Source of the DNA: Lycium barbarum
Taxonomy: Eukaryota; Streptophyta; Magnoliopsida; Solanales; Solanaceae
DNA: 64,000 nt
Direction: 5' to 3'
Assembly: GCF_019175385.1 (NCBI RefSeq)
Contig: NC_083341.1
Span: 87,198,321-87,262,320, forward strand
Shown: piece after piece, positions 33,074-46,651 of the stretch
How the letters are laid out: each line of letters begins with the position of its first letter
How positions within the stretch are numbered: the first letter of the stretch is position 1
The notes under the pieces: generated by a model
Databases searched by the model: none
What the model was told of the DNA's origin: nothing
The model's input: only the letters and a program-made list of their open reading frames with translations
Program-made: the position numbers and the translations under genes

Positions 33074-34845
33074 TGTTACACCTCGAAAAATTTTCCATTC
33101 ATGCACAGTGAATAGACTGACGAAGGGCACGACGTATGCGATGTTTTGATAAGTACGAAATGACATTTGATGATTCTAAATGAGATTTCAAAGACAGTTG
33201 AAGTAAGAGAAGAAAGTTGCCAAGAGGAGGCAACAAATACGAGATGTATCAGAAAGGATTTACGAGTAACGAGTTAATGATGATTTAATGATGCTTGGGA
33301 GAAGATCTATGATGCCCTTTAGGTTGGTAATGAGGTGTTAAACAAGTGTCAAGAAGGTTCCACAAGGATTGGAGATCAAACGAGTCGACGAGAATGAGTT
33401 TCGAAAAACTGCGGATTGTACGGTCCACTATACGGACCGTACAAAAGATACGAACGGTAAGTCTGGCCGTATAACCTGTCCAGAGAAGAGCCTCTGCTGG
33501 AACCATTATACGGTCACACATACGGACCGTATAAATTGTACGGACCGTTTGTGTGTCCGTATAAATGTGTAGGGACAGATTTTGGGTATTTAATAAGGGG
33601 CCAAGTTCATTTCATTTCATTTCCCCTTCACTCCCCTTCTCTCTAGAACTCTCTAGAACACTTCTCCCACAAGAACTCAAGCGATATTTGTGATCTACAT
33701 CAAACCAAGGAAATCAAGTGTAAGAGACCCATTAAAGTTCATCCAAGGCAAGGAATCCTAGTGAAGGTGAACTAGGGTTTTGCTCAAGTGAGGAGTTTCC
33801 ACCCAAGGTTCATTCCTACACCATCTAAGGTAATATTTATGGTATTTCCATGTTGTTTAAGGTATTTGAAAGTTGAAACACTTGGATTGTAGAATATTAT
33901 AGAAATGGGTCATAAATGTGGGAATAGTGTCATTTTGAGTGATAGCTTGAATTGAGTCATGATTCTTGATGTGTTGTGATATGGTTATGCTATAAATGAT
34001 ATTAAGGACATGGGATAAGCATTATATGTGAGAAAACGTACTAGTATACTATGACCATGATTATGGATGAATTGAAGTGGAATTGTGAAAGGAGGGTAAT
34101 GTAGATGAATGAAGATTGTTGGTTATGATATTGTGAACGTTATTATAAAGGTTTGGGAGTTGATATACAATATGGGGAAGGTTGTATAAACGAAGGAAAT
34201 GCTTCCCAATTTTCTCTAGCTTTAATAAGCACGTTCATATAATCGATTAGCTAATGTGAATGCGAATTCTCTTGAAGGTAGAAACGTGAGCATTGAAGGA
34301 GAACAATCAAGCGATGGAAATTGTTAAACGAAAGAGGTATGTAAGGCTAGTCTTTTCTTTCTAAGGCATGACTCTTATGGTATGAATCCTCCTGTCTTTC
34401 CATGATTTTCCTACATATTGGGAATTATGAATCTAAGAGTATAAAGAGCTTCATACGAGATAAAGAAAAGAGATACGTTACGAGCATGACAATGCCGATG
34501 ATGAATCTAAGTCTAGAAGTCCTAAAGCGCATGATACGACATTCCTACGAAACTAATGATCCTTATATATGATTCCTACGATATTGTTTTCCCTACTTCT
34601 CCAAGACTTTCTTACATTCCTGGAACTATGAGTTAAAGTTGATAAATTGCTTCTTATGAGATAAAGATGAGAAATAGATCATGAATACGATAATAATGAT
34701 GATAAGTTTAAGCCTAGAGATTCTAAAGCAAGATATGATGGCTATGAAGTAAATGATCCTATTTACGATCCCTTGATGTTGATTCATGGTGTACACTAAT
34801 CTTAAAATGTTAGTTCCTTCAAGGTGAGATATGATGAATACTTCA
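33074..34845 (+). repeat. 5' LTR of element F, 3' half deleted
   Basis: It is nearly identical to 36934-38705 over its whole length. The match stops after GAGATATGATGAATA. The R/U5-like half, LTR end and PBS are missing, so the element could no longer be copied by the normal route. The cluster of ACGGACCGT words is at 33415-33570. Confidence 0.88.
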
Positions 34846-36933
34846 GTAACAGCATGACTGAGGCAGGGGTATGAAATACGAAGGGGTATAACGAGTGTGA
34901 ATCCATTGGTAAAACAACTTATATGCTAAGTGTGATAGGGCTGATTAGAAAGAGTAACAGGTTGAGTATGCTTACTTCGCAAGGTTTATTCTATTTTACG
35001 AGCAGGCCTACGAACGAGGTGTAGAAATGGCACTCTATAGCGTTGATTATGATCAAGATATAATGAGGGTGTGGCAAGAATTGTAAGACAATGTAAGTAA
35101 AGTATAGCGAGGAAATGACTAAAGATGTGACATATTCTATATGAATAAAGAGTGAATGCAGGAGTGAAACCAACAAGCGAGCCATGGGGCAATAGATGAG
35201 AAAGCTTATAAGACCTTGTTAGGGAAAAGGATCAACACAATAAGGAGGAGAGGGGATGATCAGAATGAACAGAATAAGTTTTGGAAGCGAAGAATGGATT
35301 GTACAAAGATAGTATATTTTAAAGGACAAGCGGTACTAAGTTAGGAATAGGGTTCCTCGTGTGAAGAATAAAGGATTGATTATAAAATGGGAGGAAATAA
35401 GGTAAATTGAGGTGGAAGGAATGTAAAGGAATGAGAAAGGGAATAGAAAGAGAAGGAAATGCGCCGCAAAGTACGCGCGCTTAAGAGGTAGTCGTGTTAT
35501 GACTAAAGAAAGATGCATCTCCTACGAATATCCTGCACTAAGACAGAATGAGTAAAGTTTATAAAGGAGTAAGTTGGAGAGAAAAATGTGGCCATGAATT
35601 ATGAGCTTACCGTACGATGATAAAGCGATAAAGTAAAGCTATCATCAACGACAAATACAATATGATTATGATTGGTTGGAAACCAATGTTGAGTGAAACA
35701 CAAGAGTAAAAGAGTATGAGGCATAAGGGGTATTAGTTGCGCATGAGACTTAGGCCCTGGAAAACAAAAATGACGTTACAAGTGAAATCTTACGCACCGA
35801 AGGAGAGAGCAAGTGACATTACATGGATGGTGTGGATAACTAGGCATACTACTATTGTGAGCATCCCTATGGGACATAAGTGGTTAATTGGAGCGGATTT
35901 AGACATTGACTCATAACTACCAGATGAGCTAAGTAAAATACATCCTTGTTCGAATTGCTATGTCGGTTGTATTTCTTGCTTTCAAAACTGCAAGATGAGT
36001 ATGTTAAGACTTCACACATGAATTATCGTAGCTATAAATTATGGGAAACGGCATAAATGAGATGTAGTATAGTAAGGGATATATGAGTTCAAGATTTGAA
36101 GGTGAGGCAGCGGAATTGAGAATGGTACAAGTAAAACCCTTAAAGGGGGGAAGCGAGTAAAAAGAATACAAGTGTAAAGGTTGAAACGATGGACCCTAAG
36201 ATGTGATAGATATAGACTCTAAAACAAAGAGTGAGAGTTATGCAAAAATGAGTTTAATAACTAGTAAATAAACGAACACGAATTGAGCAGGCATTTGAGA
36301 CTGTACTGGAAATCATTCATGAAGACCTTGAACCACGTGACATTGAGAGCAAATAACTCAAGGGATATTGTAAAAGATAGTGATCGTATACTAGAATAGA
36401 GGCAAAGGCACTAACGGTAAAGTCGTAATTAATGATATTGCGATTTATAAGCAACAATTAAGAAAGGGACTTAAGGTTTTCTATAGTAGAACATAAGATA
36501 TGATGATCAAGGAAAAATAAAGGAAGGAAGAGAGCACGACGAGATAAGTTACTACAGATAGACAAAAGAGTTTTAGGTACGCGAAACACCGAACCTTCGT
36601 GGTCGGGCATGCTATGTAAATGCTATGAATATGAATATGTATATGAACACGACTATGGATATGAATATGGACACGAATGTGTATACGGATACGGATACAT
36701 GTATATGTATAGATGTGTATGTACATGAGTCACGCAACAACGATTATTTAACTTGCAAGTATTTATGCGTCGCCAATGAAATCAAGTGGGTACTTAAAAA
36801 GAGGAGTAAGAGGTAAGCAAGAATAGTGTGGTCATGATACTCCGGGTCAGTTGAAGGAAAATATATGGCGAAATTTTCGTAGAATCCCGGATAGCTTAAC
36901 ATTCGAGGACGAATGTTCCCAAGGGGGGAAGAA
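34846..36933 (+). other. Non-coding interior and polypurine tract of element F
   Basis: This 2.1 kb has a purine-rich plus strand and no gag, pol or other recognisable reading frame. At 36610-36730 it holds an imperfect hexamer-type repeat (TATGAATATG, ATGGACACG variants). The palindrome ACATTCGAGGACGAATGTTC and the tract AAGGGGGGAAGAA close it at 36898-36933. Open frames here, such as one at 36481-36726, are low-complexity artefacts. Confidence 0.65.
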
Positions 36934-37274
36934 TGTTACACCTCAAAAAATATTTCGTTCATGCACAGTGAATAGACTGACGAAGGGCGCGACGTATGCG
37001 ATGTTTTGATAAGTACGAAATGACATTTGATGATTCTAAATGAGATTTCAAAGACATTAGAAGTAAGAGAAGAAAGTTTCCAAGAGGAGGCAACACATAC
37101 GAGATGTATCGGAAATGATTTACGAGTAACGAGTTACTGACGATATAATGATGCTTGGGAAAAGAGCTATGATGCCCTTTAGATTGATAATGAGGTGTTT
37201 AAAAAGTTTCAAGAAGGTTCCATAAGGATTGGAGATCAAACGAGTCGACAAGAACGAGTTTCGGAAAACTGCGG

Positions 37275-37460
37275 ATTGTACGGTCCACTATACGGACCGT
37301 ACAAAAGATACAGACCGTAAGTCTGGCCGTATAACCTATCCAGAGAAGAGCCTCCGCTGGAACCATTATACGGTCACACATACGGACCGTATAAATTGTA
37401 CGGACCGTTTGTGTGTCCGTATAAATGTGTCGGGACAGATTTTGGGTATTTAATAAGGGG
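37275..37460 (+). promoter_or_regulatory. ACGGACCGT palindrome cluster and TATA-like site in LTR F
   Basis: About eight words such as TATACGGACCGTA, TACGGTCCA and GGCCGTATA occur in 155 bases, ending about 20 bases before TATTTAATAAGG. The partner LTR has the same cluster at 33415-33570 with a few substitutions. Confidence 0.6.
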
Positions 37461-39109
37461 CCAAGTTCATTTCATTTCATTTCCCCTTCACTCCCCTTCT
37501 CTCTAGAACTCTCTAGAACACTTCTCCCACAAGAATTCAAGCGATATTTGTGATCAACTACATCAAACCAAGGAAATCAAGTGTAAGAGACCCATTAAAT
37601 TTCATCCAAGGCAAGGAATCCAAGTGAAGGTGAAACTAGGGTTTTGCTCAAGTAAGGCGTTTCCACCCAAGGTTCATTCCTACACCATCTAAGGTAAGAT
37701 TTATGGTATTTCCTTTTTGTTTAATGTATTTGAAAGTAGAAACACTAGGATTGTAGAATAATATAGAAATGGGTCATAAATGTGAGAATAGTGTCATTTT
37801 GAGTGATAGCTTGAATTGAGTCATGATTCTTGATGTGTTGTGATATGGTTATGCTATAAATGATATTAAGGACATGAGACAAGCATTATATGTGAGAAAA
37901 CGTACTAGTATACTATGACCATGAATATGGATGAATTGAAGTGAAATTGTGAAATGAGGGTAATGTAGATGAATGAAGATTGCTGGTTATCATATTGTGA
38001 ACGTTATTATAAAGGTTTGGGAGTTGATATACAATATGGGGAAGGTTGTATAAACGAAGGAAATGCTGCCAATTTTCTCTAGCTTTAATAAGCACGTTCA
38101 TATAAACGATTAGCTAATGTGAATGCGAATTCTCTTGAAGGTAGAAACGTGAGCATTGAAGGAGAACAATCAAGCAATGGAAATTGTTAAACGAAAGAGG
38201 TATGTAAGGCCATTCCTTTCTTTCTAAGGCATGACTCTTATGGTATGAATCCTCCTATCTTTCCTTGATTTTCCTACATATCGGGAATTATGAATGTAAG
38301 AGTATAAAGAGCTTCATACGAGATAAAGAAAAGAGATACGTTACGAGCATGACAATGTCGATGATGAATCTAAGTCTAGAAGTCCTAAAGCGCATGATAC
38401 GACATTCCTACGAAACTAATGATCCTTATATATGATTCCTATGATATTGTTTTCCCTACTTCTCCAAGACTTACTTACATTCCGGGAACTATGAGTTAAT
38501 GTTGATAAATAGCTTCTTATGAGATAAAGATGAGAAATATATCATGAATACGATAATAATGATGATAAGTTTAAGCCTAGAGATTCTAAAGCAAGATATG
38601 ATGTCTACGAAGTAAATGATCCTATTTACGATCCCTTGATGTTTATTCATGGTGTACACTCACCTTAAAATGTTAGTTCCTTCAAGGTGAGATATGATGA
38701 ATATGATCACTCCATAATGTAATCGGGGGTTCTCGACCTTATGTCACCCCGATATTGTTATAGATTGTCTTTCAGCTCCAATGCATGTTCTATGACCAAT
38801 GTTCTGAAAAAAATTACGAGTCTATGTTCATAGGGGGCTTCATATGAGATAAAGCTAAGAGATATGCCATAGATACGATATAATGATGAGTCTAAGTTTA
38901 GAGATTATAAAGTCTATCATACGATATTTTTACAAAGTTCATGCTACGAATATGGTATGAGTTTCATAGATTGTCTTTAAATTCAAATGCATGCTCTATG
39001 AAAAGTTATGATAAGCTTATAAGATATATGTGATGATAACGATGACTATGTTGATAGTGATGACGCTAAAGATGTTTATGGGCTTTTATGTATATGTGCC
39101 TATGTGTGG

Positions 39110-39375
39110 CTATTATGAAACCCCGAGCTTATATGGTCGGGTAGAATATATATATATGTATGTATGATGCGCGCGCACCACTGCAGTTGGGTACGGACAA
39201 CCCTGAGCCTTGGTAGGGTCAGGTACGGATACCACTGAGCCTTGGTAGGGCCAGGTACGGATACCACTGAGCCTTGGTTGGGCTAGGTACGGACAATATT
39301 GAGCCTTGGTAGGGCCAGGTATGCATAACACCAAGCTTTATTATAGCTGGGTACGTAAGACACCGAACCTATATG
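39110..39375 (+). repeat. Minisatellite of about 35-bp units in LTR F
   Basis: Six to seven units resemble CACTGAGCCTTGGTAGGG followed by CCAGGTACGGATAC. The outer ones (CCGAGCTTATATGGTCGGG) diverged. The same unit type occurs at 40262-40435 in the remainder of LTR E. Confidence 0.8.
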
Positions 39376-40154
39376 GTCGGGTATGACACTACTATGTATT
39401 CAAATGTATGAAAAGCCCGAAAGACATGTATGTTATATTGTCGAGCCACTACATCGCCGAATACGGATAATGTTTAATGTGTATGCGCAGATACAGTACT
39501 ATGATATACATATGATATGATGACGTTTACGCTATGATGATACATGTATTATGATTATATATGAGATAGGCATGAAAGGTATCCACCCTTAAAAGTTACG
39601 TAGGTTATGTCTACATCTTATGTCTTATGATTTTCTCTATTATGTTCATTTCATTCATGCCTTACATACTCAGTACAATATTCGTACTGACGTTCGTTTT
39701 CGTTGGACGCTGTGTTCATGCCCACAGGTAGACATGGAGACGGTGCAGACCTATAGGAGCTATCAGCAGATTTACAGCAGCACTCCATTATTCCGGAGGT
39801 GCTATTTGGTTTATCCTTTTGTGTATATATATGTGTATATGTATTTTGGGCACGACGGGGTCTTGTCTCATCCATATGTCTAGTACTCTAGTAGAGGCTC
39901 GTAAATACGTATGTGTGGGTAGTATGGTCTCACGATTTCCCACATGTATTTATACATATATGTTTGTATTATTATGATAGCCGAGAGGCTTATGTATTTA
40001 AAAGTAATTATGTTTCCAAATGAAAAAAAAATTGTTTTCCTATGATTTGAGCATCATATTAATGAATGTACGCTTAATGAGTATGCTGAGTAATAGAATG
40101 GATGGTGCTCGGTGGTTAGCCCCGGATACCCGTCATGGCCCTAGTCGGGTCATG

Positions 40155-40157
<3 letters not shown>

Positions 40158-40240
<83 letters not shown>
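40158..40240. repeat. (AT)n microsatellite, 83 bp
   Basis: An uninterrupted AT run is followed by four TGTA units (40241-40256). It is the right flank of element F; the left flank is a shorter AT run at 33056-33073. Confidence 0.95.
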
Positions 40241-40253
<13 letters not shown>

Positions 40254-40440
40254 GTATGGCTATTATGTAACACCGAGCTTATATGGCTGGGTATGATATA
40301 TATTGCGCGCACACCACTGCAGTTAGGTATGGATAACACTGAGCCTTGGTAGGGCTAGGTATGTATAACACTGAGCCTTGTCATGGTCGGGTGTGTGAAA
40401 CATCGAACCTCTATGGTCGGGTATAGTACTACTATATATA
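40241..40440 (+). repeat. Remainder of the 3' LTR of element E, truncated
   Basis: It resembles the minisatellite part of LTR F (CCGAGCTTATATGGCTGGG, CACTGAGCCTTGGTAGGG) and is the continuation of 31558-33073. It breaks off near 40440 before the usual LTR end, where sequence of family D begins. Confidence 0.7.
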
Positions 40441-41890
40441 TAAGGCAACTAAGCATCAAGTCTAGTATCACGTACGTGGTGACAGGCCAGTAGATGACAA
40501 TAAGACAACAAGCTACAATCAAACAACAATACCAAGCTCAGCTCATATCAGAGTATCATGACATATGATAATGAGTACAATGCATAATATTAATGAATAA
40601 TGATAACATATCAAATCAATCGTGCCACACATGGACATATCGCTCGATATCAATAATAAGTCAAGTTCTTTCCTCTATCCAAGATAATACCCAATAAGTG
40701 AGGGATAGCAGTTCTACAATCATGATAAGGCAACTAAGCATCAAGAAAGTCTATCTATAATCGAATTCTAAGTTAGAAAATAGGAAGAACAATACCCATA
40801 TTGCTAGGCTATCTTTCGAATCAAAATCACCTATGGAAAAAGGGGGAAACATGCCCACAAGGGTAAAATGGGTATTTTGAAAGTGAAATTGGTAACCCAA
40901 CGTTCTAGAAGTTCAATTCTACTATTCAATTGCTAGATTAACATAAGAATAGGTCAATTTCATCATTCACGTCAAAACCCCCAATTTGGGTAAAAACCTT
41001 AACTTTCAAACCTCCAATTTCATCAACATAATTGGAAAAGTCAAGCCTATTAGTTACTAAATCATCAAATTCCATACTGCCTATTAGTTACTAAATCATC
41101 AAATTCCATACTTAGATTAGTCAAATCCACCAACAAATTTCTTTTAGAATGGCTAAAACTCAAATAATGAAATAGACATCAAAACCCATCTTTCCTCTTA
41201 AGTTCTATAGAAATTCTACCATGGATTCAAGGTTAGGAAAGGTAAAAGAATCTAGATTAGGGAACTTACCCACCTCACTATCACGAGTCTGCCACAGCAG
41301 ACTACCAATCTCTATGGCGACTAATCACCATTCCCTTCCCCTCACCATAGTGGACTAGGCACTCGTTGTGGCAAGTCCGCTACGACGCATCTGGTGTCGC
41401 TATGGCGGCCACAAGACAGCAGAATTTCCTGGTTTTTCATTAACTCAATCCCGAAATTACAATCACCCGAGAACTTGCAGATACAAACCAAACATGCTAC
41501 AGACTCGCTCATGATCTTGAAATTCCCAACGGTGGTCTATTTGACCGGGTCAATACCCAATGGCCAAATACTAACATTCCAACCAATAATCCGAAACACT
41601 CCCAAGTTCCTTGGGAATCAAAATGAATATCTCACCAAGTCATAATCAATCATCCATACCTCTCGGAATTGATAGATTTTTTAAAAAGGTTCGTTTACCC
41701 AAAAGTCAACTATTAGTCAAACGTTTTTCACTTTAAGGCTTTATTTCACAAACGACATCATAAATGTCGCCCGATCACCTCAGGAACTGTACCCCATCCT
41801 CGCGGGTCAAAATATAACTAATAGGGCTTGGGGACGGGTCAACGGGGGTAAATGGGTCAAAAGGCTATACGGACCAAACAGGTCATTACA
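40441..41890 (-). mobile_element. Truncated 3' LTR of element G (family D)
   Basis: On the minus strand it starts TGTAATGACCTGTTTGG (41890) and is homologous to the first part of LTR D (21025 downward). It includes the weaker CTGCAG/TATGGCG word cluster (41285-41410). It is broken at about 40441. The 19-base word AAGGCAACTAAGCATCAAG occurs twice (40442 and about 40733), which points to a local rearrangement. Confidence 0.75.
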
Positions 41891-44800
41891 TCAGATACCA
41901 ATTAAACTTCCTCTGAACGACCCAATTTCCGTAATTTCTCTAACTTAGCCAAATGACCCAATTTTCGTAATTCCATACTCGAATTTCTCTCGCAACTGAT
42001 CCTTGAATATAAGAACTGCTTTTGCTGGAATTCTCTTATTCGATAAAACCGTACCTCTGAACGCAATCGATAGGCCCCGCAAACATTCCTCATAACAACA
42101 CAAACCTTTAGATATAGACACAATCATAGCCCACTCTGAACAGGTAAAATATTCTAATTTCGCTAACCTTTTTTCACCCTTCTAAAGTCGTTCTTTGCAC
42201 CACGATTTCTTAAAAACACAAGCCCGAAACCATGACTTACTCTTGCCCGCAAAGAATTCTTGCTTTATCGGAGCACTCTAAGTAATTCCTTCTAACTGAT
42301 CTCACTCATAGCCGACTTCGCTAGTTCCAAGTCTCCTTAGATCTTCAAATCAAAATACAAGATACATATCACTGAATACCTCGCCGAGCCGTGTCCGTAG
42401 GAAACCATCTAATCACTCTAAAGACCTCTCGCAACCATAGTACCTCCTCAAATCATTACCAAGTACCAACGTAAACCATACTATCTGTCCGAATAACTGC
42501 TCTCGGTAAAATATCATCAAGTCCACTCCCAAACCCCAACAAAGCTTGGTATACCTGTCAGACCTCAAATCTGAACGGAAACTTATCGAATCCCTGAAGT
42601 TGATTTACTGGGAACCCATAAGTCCTCCTAGAAATATAAAAATGGTCCATCAAGCTCTAACCGAACAATTCTGACCTAGAATGAATCCATAACCCCTGAA
42701 TACCACTAATAGTCACTCGAACTGACTCCAACTTTTCAAAACCAATCACAGTCCTACGACACATCTGTGGTGGCCAATTCTAATATTTTCCTCATGCAAA
42801 ATCGATCATGTCTGTCACCCTCGACTCCAAAAGCTAAGTCCTATCCAAGTCGTCAACTTAGTACCGAAGAACTATACCTTATGATTTCAATCTGCATGTC
42901 TCTCAACATTTACCCGATACGCAATTCTGATACACCTCGAACTTTTCGATGAAAAACCTGTTGCCTCATATAATACCTCTTTAACCATCGAATCTCCCAT
43001 TGTAACACTTCGATACGTGTATCATTATTCCAAAAGCACCAATCTCGTAATCTCCTGCGCCAACCTCGCACAACTATTTCCAAGCCCTTAATATCCAAAA
43101 AGTTCTCACCCAAGCTATCCAGTCAATATTACTAGCAACATAATACACTACTATGAATACGGTCTCATCTCAAAAATATAACTCTAGCCCTCACATAATA
43201 GAGACTTCCACAATTCCTTTCCCTTAAACCACACTTACGAAATTACCTAACTGTGTACCAATTAAGCCACTTCCATAAGCCATAACATGTCAGTTACCTG
43301 AAATTTGCTTCCCACTAGTCGTTGATCACAAAACCTCACAGAACTCTGTATTATCACTTAGTCCATTTCTATAGACTTCTTTCTTTAAGCTTACTCAACA
43401 ATGATACCTTATCTGAATTATGCAAGATAACAACACCACAAACTATATAGACCCCATTAATTTTCGCAGATGTACCTTATTATTATTGATTCTCGATCAA
43501 CAATACCTTTTCTTGACTTTTCAATTCATCAACTTCTTATCAGATCACAATCATCATTACCATTTAACCATTTCTCGAACCCACTCAATAAAAGCCGAGT
43601 CAATCCTGGAGATAGTAGTAGGCCACATACTCTACACATTAGAGTTCCCTTAACTCACTCAACTCTAAACTGAATACTCTCTAAATCCATCGTATCACAT
43701 ACACAGTCCTACTAATTTCTCATGTATCTCCACCAAGGTGCCCTTGCTCAAATTCCAAAATTTTCTCCACAACTCAAATTAATTCAAACCTCATCATTGA
43801 TTTACCACTTCGAACGCCCCAATTGTTGAACCAGAACAACTCTAACCATTCACGCGATTATCCTTTTCATCCGATCAATTTAACCGAGTAGTAATGCTAG
43901 AAATAGCAGGAGCTAGCCGAAACTTACATAACAGGTACAAAGCTCTCAACCCTAATCCAATATTAGATGCAACACCTGATAGCTCCTTGAGTACTAAACT
44001 TTGCACTTGTCCAACACTAGAGTCATCCTTATTAGTCAACTACTGGCTCCCATTGGCCCACAGCATAACCTATTATACCGACTCAACACTAAACCCTTAT
44101 GTTGATCCTACCATGTATGACCGCAACATAACTCTCAAATCAACTACCTCTTAGTTCCACGATATCCTTACCATTCCTTTAAACACGAAGACCCATAGAA
44201 CACACCCTATACTGAAGGACTAGTTCCAACGCTACCCAATATCTAAAGTCTCTGCTCGTCACAAGTAGCATTGCTTTCTGATCTAGAATCGATAACCACT
44301 TTCCTCGAAGAACCCAAAACCACTACCATATAGTCACGTCGAAGTCCAACTTAACTTTTCGCGACCGAACGAATTAGTCTATCCAAATCCTGTTCCTTAC
44401 GCCTCCGTCCCATTACCACAAAAATTACACATACCAAAATACCCTAAGAAATCTTACTTCGCTACAAGTTTCCCACAAAAATTGACTTTCATGTCCTTAT
44501 TCTTAACTTCTCTTCTTTATTACACACGGTTACTATACTTTTTCCAAATCTGATGATCCTTACCGAACTTATACCTGTCCCCGCATACCAACATCTAATA
44601 CCATGCCCCTGATGAATCATTGACCTCGAATAAATCATTCTTGTTAAGCCATAAATGTATTTTTGTGACTTCCGAGCAAACTAACACGAAACACACAGAG
44701 ATCAGGTGACCCTCTGTACCATCTCTCCAATTTCTCAAGAAACCCCCATAATAAATGAGTCTAACTGTGACCCCCCACAACTGAATCCTCCGGGCATAAC

Positions 44801-45105
44801 TAGAAACTGAACTTGGTCACGCGTCCGAATCAAGATGACACATCTCGTACCATATCATAATGCTTCAAAAACAAATCGATCGCATAAGAATTTAAGAACG
44901 AGTTTCCACCATTCGTGAGAGAATAAGACAAGGATTTTTCGATACCAATTGGAATCAACTAGATACCTATTCGAATGAAGTAGCACGAAAGGAATGGAAG
45001 TTTTCTAAATGTCCTATAACCTCTCGCAGATAAGTACGGAGCTCATCGTACCTATCGGCAAGACTCTACTAGACATGATCTGGTACTTATAGACCGGGTA
45101 ACTAT
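41891..45105 (-). other. Non-coding interior of element G
   Basis: The 3.2 kb lies between LTR G and the leader at 44930-45105. The leader matches that of element D, but the PBS itself is missing: LTR-like sequence ends TCGTGATAG and the leader begins at once with TTACCCGG. There are no gag or pol motifs in any frame, only short chance frames. It is probably a non-autonomous (LARD-like) or strongly decayed interior. Confidence 0.55.
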
Positions 45106-45334
45106 CACGACCCAATCGGAGAGCCATGATGGGCACCCGAAGCTAGCCTACCGAGTACCTCAAAACAGACATGTCATAGTCATATCTGAGTAAGCCATGA
45201 AACTAACTCATAAGTACCATAAATAGAAGGGGCATATGTCCAAAAGATCAAATTGTGCCCATATATACGAGTCGACATGGATGCCAAGGGATGTATCAAA
45301 AATATAGACCGAGGAGGTCATAAAACATCTAGCT
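45106..45334 (-). repeat. 3' end of the LTR of element K, cut off by element H
   Basis: It ends GATTGGGTCGTGATA on the minus strand, close to the conserved LTR end TCGTGACA. It continues, beyond element H, at 58052: the flanking words TAGCT (45330-45334) and TAGAT (58052-58056) are the duplicated target. Confidence 0.7.
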
Positions 45335-46651
45335 TGTTACACCCCGTACTTTTGTACGCAAAGTCTCGTCGTGAGTTAGTTGACGAAGATTTAAAAGGCA
45401 AGGTTGTCGTCAAGGTCATAAGGAATAATACATGCTCATTTTTCATATATGACAGCTTGGTATCATGTTTAGTAAGTATCGGGAAGGTGGGATGTTAAGC
45501 GAATAAAAAAAAATTAAGTTTATTGAAACTTTCAGAAAATTGGGCAAAATTCCTGGCAGAAATTTTGGGTCAACTTGTGAGGGCCATATCTCCTAAAATA
45601 TGAGGAGTTACGGAACCCATAACCTATGCATTCATAAGTTCGGCGAGCCTTATTTTCAACGCAACTAGAAGATCTGCATCTGCATTTCGACGCTGGGAGA
45701 TATGGGCCGTCGAAGTGTCGACGACCCGTCGAAGTTGAAGCGGTGCAAAATTTCCAGAACTGTCCAAATGCATATATATCAAGACTTGACCTTTATTTTC
45801 TTGATTTTCCACAGATGCAAACACTCTTAAACCCTCTTTAAATATTCCTAACTTGATTCCATCAAAAGTTAATCAAGAAATCATCGTAAAGGCGTGAATT
45901 AGAAAGAGGGAAGTGATGTGCTAGTGATGGTTGTTGTGCGATTAATTGTTTGAGTTGAAAATTAAGGATTTTTCCTGGAAGTTTTGGGTGTTCAAGGGAA
46001 TATGATCCTAAATTTGTTATTAAATTATTTGTGAAAGAATTTGTTGGTTTTAAGGTGAAGATATATGTTTTGCAAGACATAAAGTGAGTTGTTGGTATGG
46101 CTATCTTATGGATTGATCATGGATGGAAATTTGAAAGTATTTTCACTTGTTTATATTATTGTATACTGTACTTGTTGTTGTTAATGATGTTGTGTATATT
46201 ATGGGTTGTTTGGGAGTTGGACTAGAGCAAGAAATATAGGGGAAATGCTGCCCAAATTTCGTTAAGTTTCCTTCGTACTTGGAATGAATAGTAAGGGGTG
46301 TATATGGCCTAACTGTAGTTTATATTATTTAATTGTAGACTTACGAGCTCGATAAGTATACGTTGGGTGTTTAGATAGACTTCCAAGTATGTGAGGCTAG
46401 CCCCATTCTTTCAAAAAGTCATTATTCTTATATTATTGTCTTTTCTATATTTTCATGACCATCTTACATTCCAAGAGTCGAAAGTTCAAGATTGTTAAGA
46501 GTTCCTTATGAGATAGTGATGGGATGTGTCTTATGATAATGATGAGGTTGATGATTCTAACACTAAAGATTCCAAAGTTTATGAGTTGATGCTTTTATAA
46601 GGTTTATGATCTTATTCTATGTTTCTCCTTGATGATTGTTCATTGTTGTTA

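Larger units (their letters stand above)
33074..40157 (+). mobile_element. Element F: non-coding LTR retroelement (7.1 kb)
   Basis: The element is bounded by TGTTACACCTCGAAAAA (33074) and GGGTCATGACA (40157). ATATA lies on each side, but the target is an AT repeat, so this duplication is weak evidence. The 5' LTR is cut at about 34845, and no PBS follows. The interior (34846-36933) has no recognisable gag or pol; a purine tract precedes the 3' LTR. It appears to be a deletion derivative or a LARD-like non-autonomous element. Confidence 0.8.
36934..40157 (+). repeat. 3' LTR of element F (3224 bp, intact)
   Basis: It runs TGTTACACCTC... to GGGTCATGACA. In order it holds the ACGGACCGT cluster (37275-37430), a TATTTAATAAGG TATA-like site near 37447, and three inverted repeats: CTCACCTT/AAGGTGAG at 38659-38691, ATCGGGGG/CACCCCGAT at about 38722-38755, and TCAGTAC/GTACTGA at 39670-39690. 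A minisatellite lies at 39110-39375. It serves as the most complete reference LTR for this group. Confidence 0.92.

Noticed and set aside
36481..36816. Open frames with HIHIHSRVHIH-like or MNMNMYMN-like repeats
   Set aside because: Arise from an imperfect hexamer repeat at 36610-36730; no gene context.
40020..40352. Open frame with a long Tyr-Ile run
   Set aside because: Translation of the (AT)n microsatellite.
41891..44930. A host gene between LTR remnants
   Set aside because: No frame longer than about 90 codons and no protein motif; flanked by leader and LTR of the same element, so it is best read as element interior.
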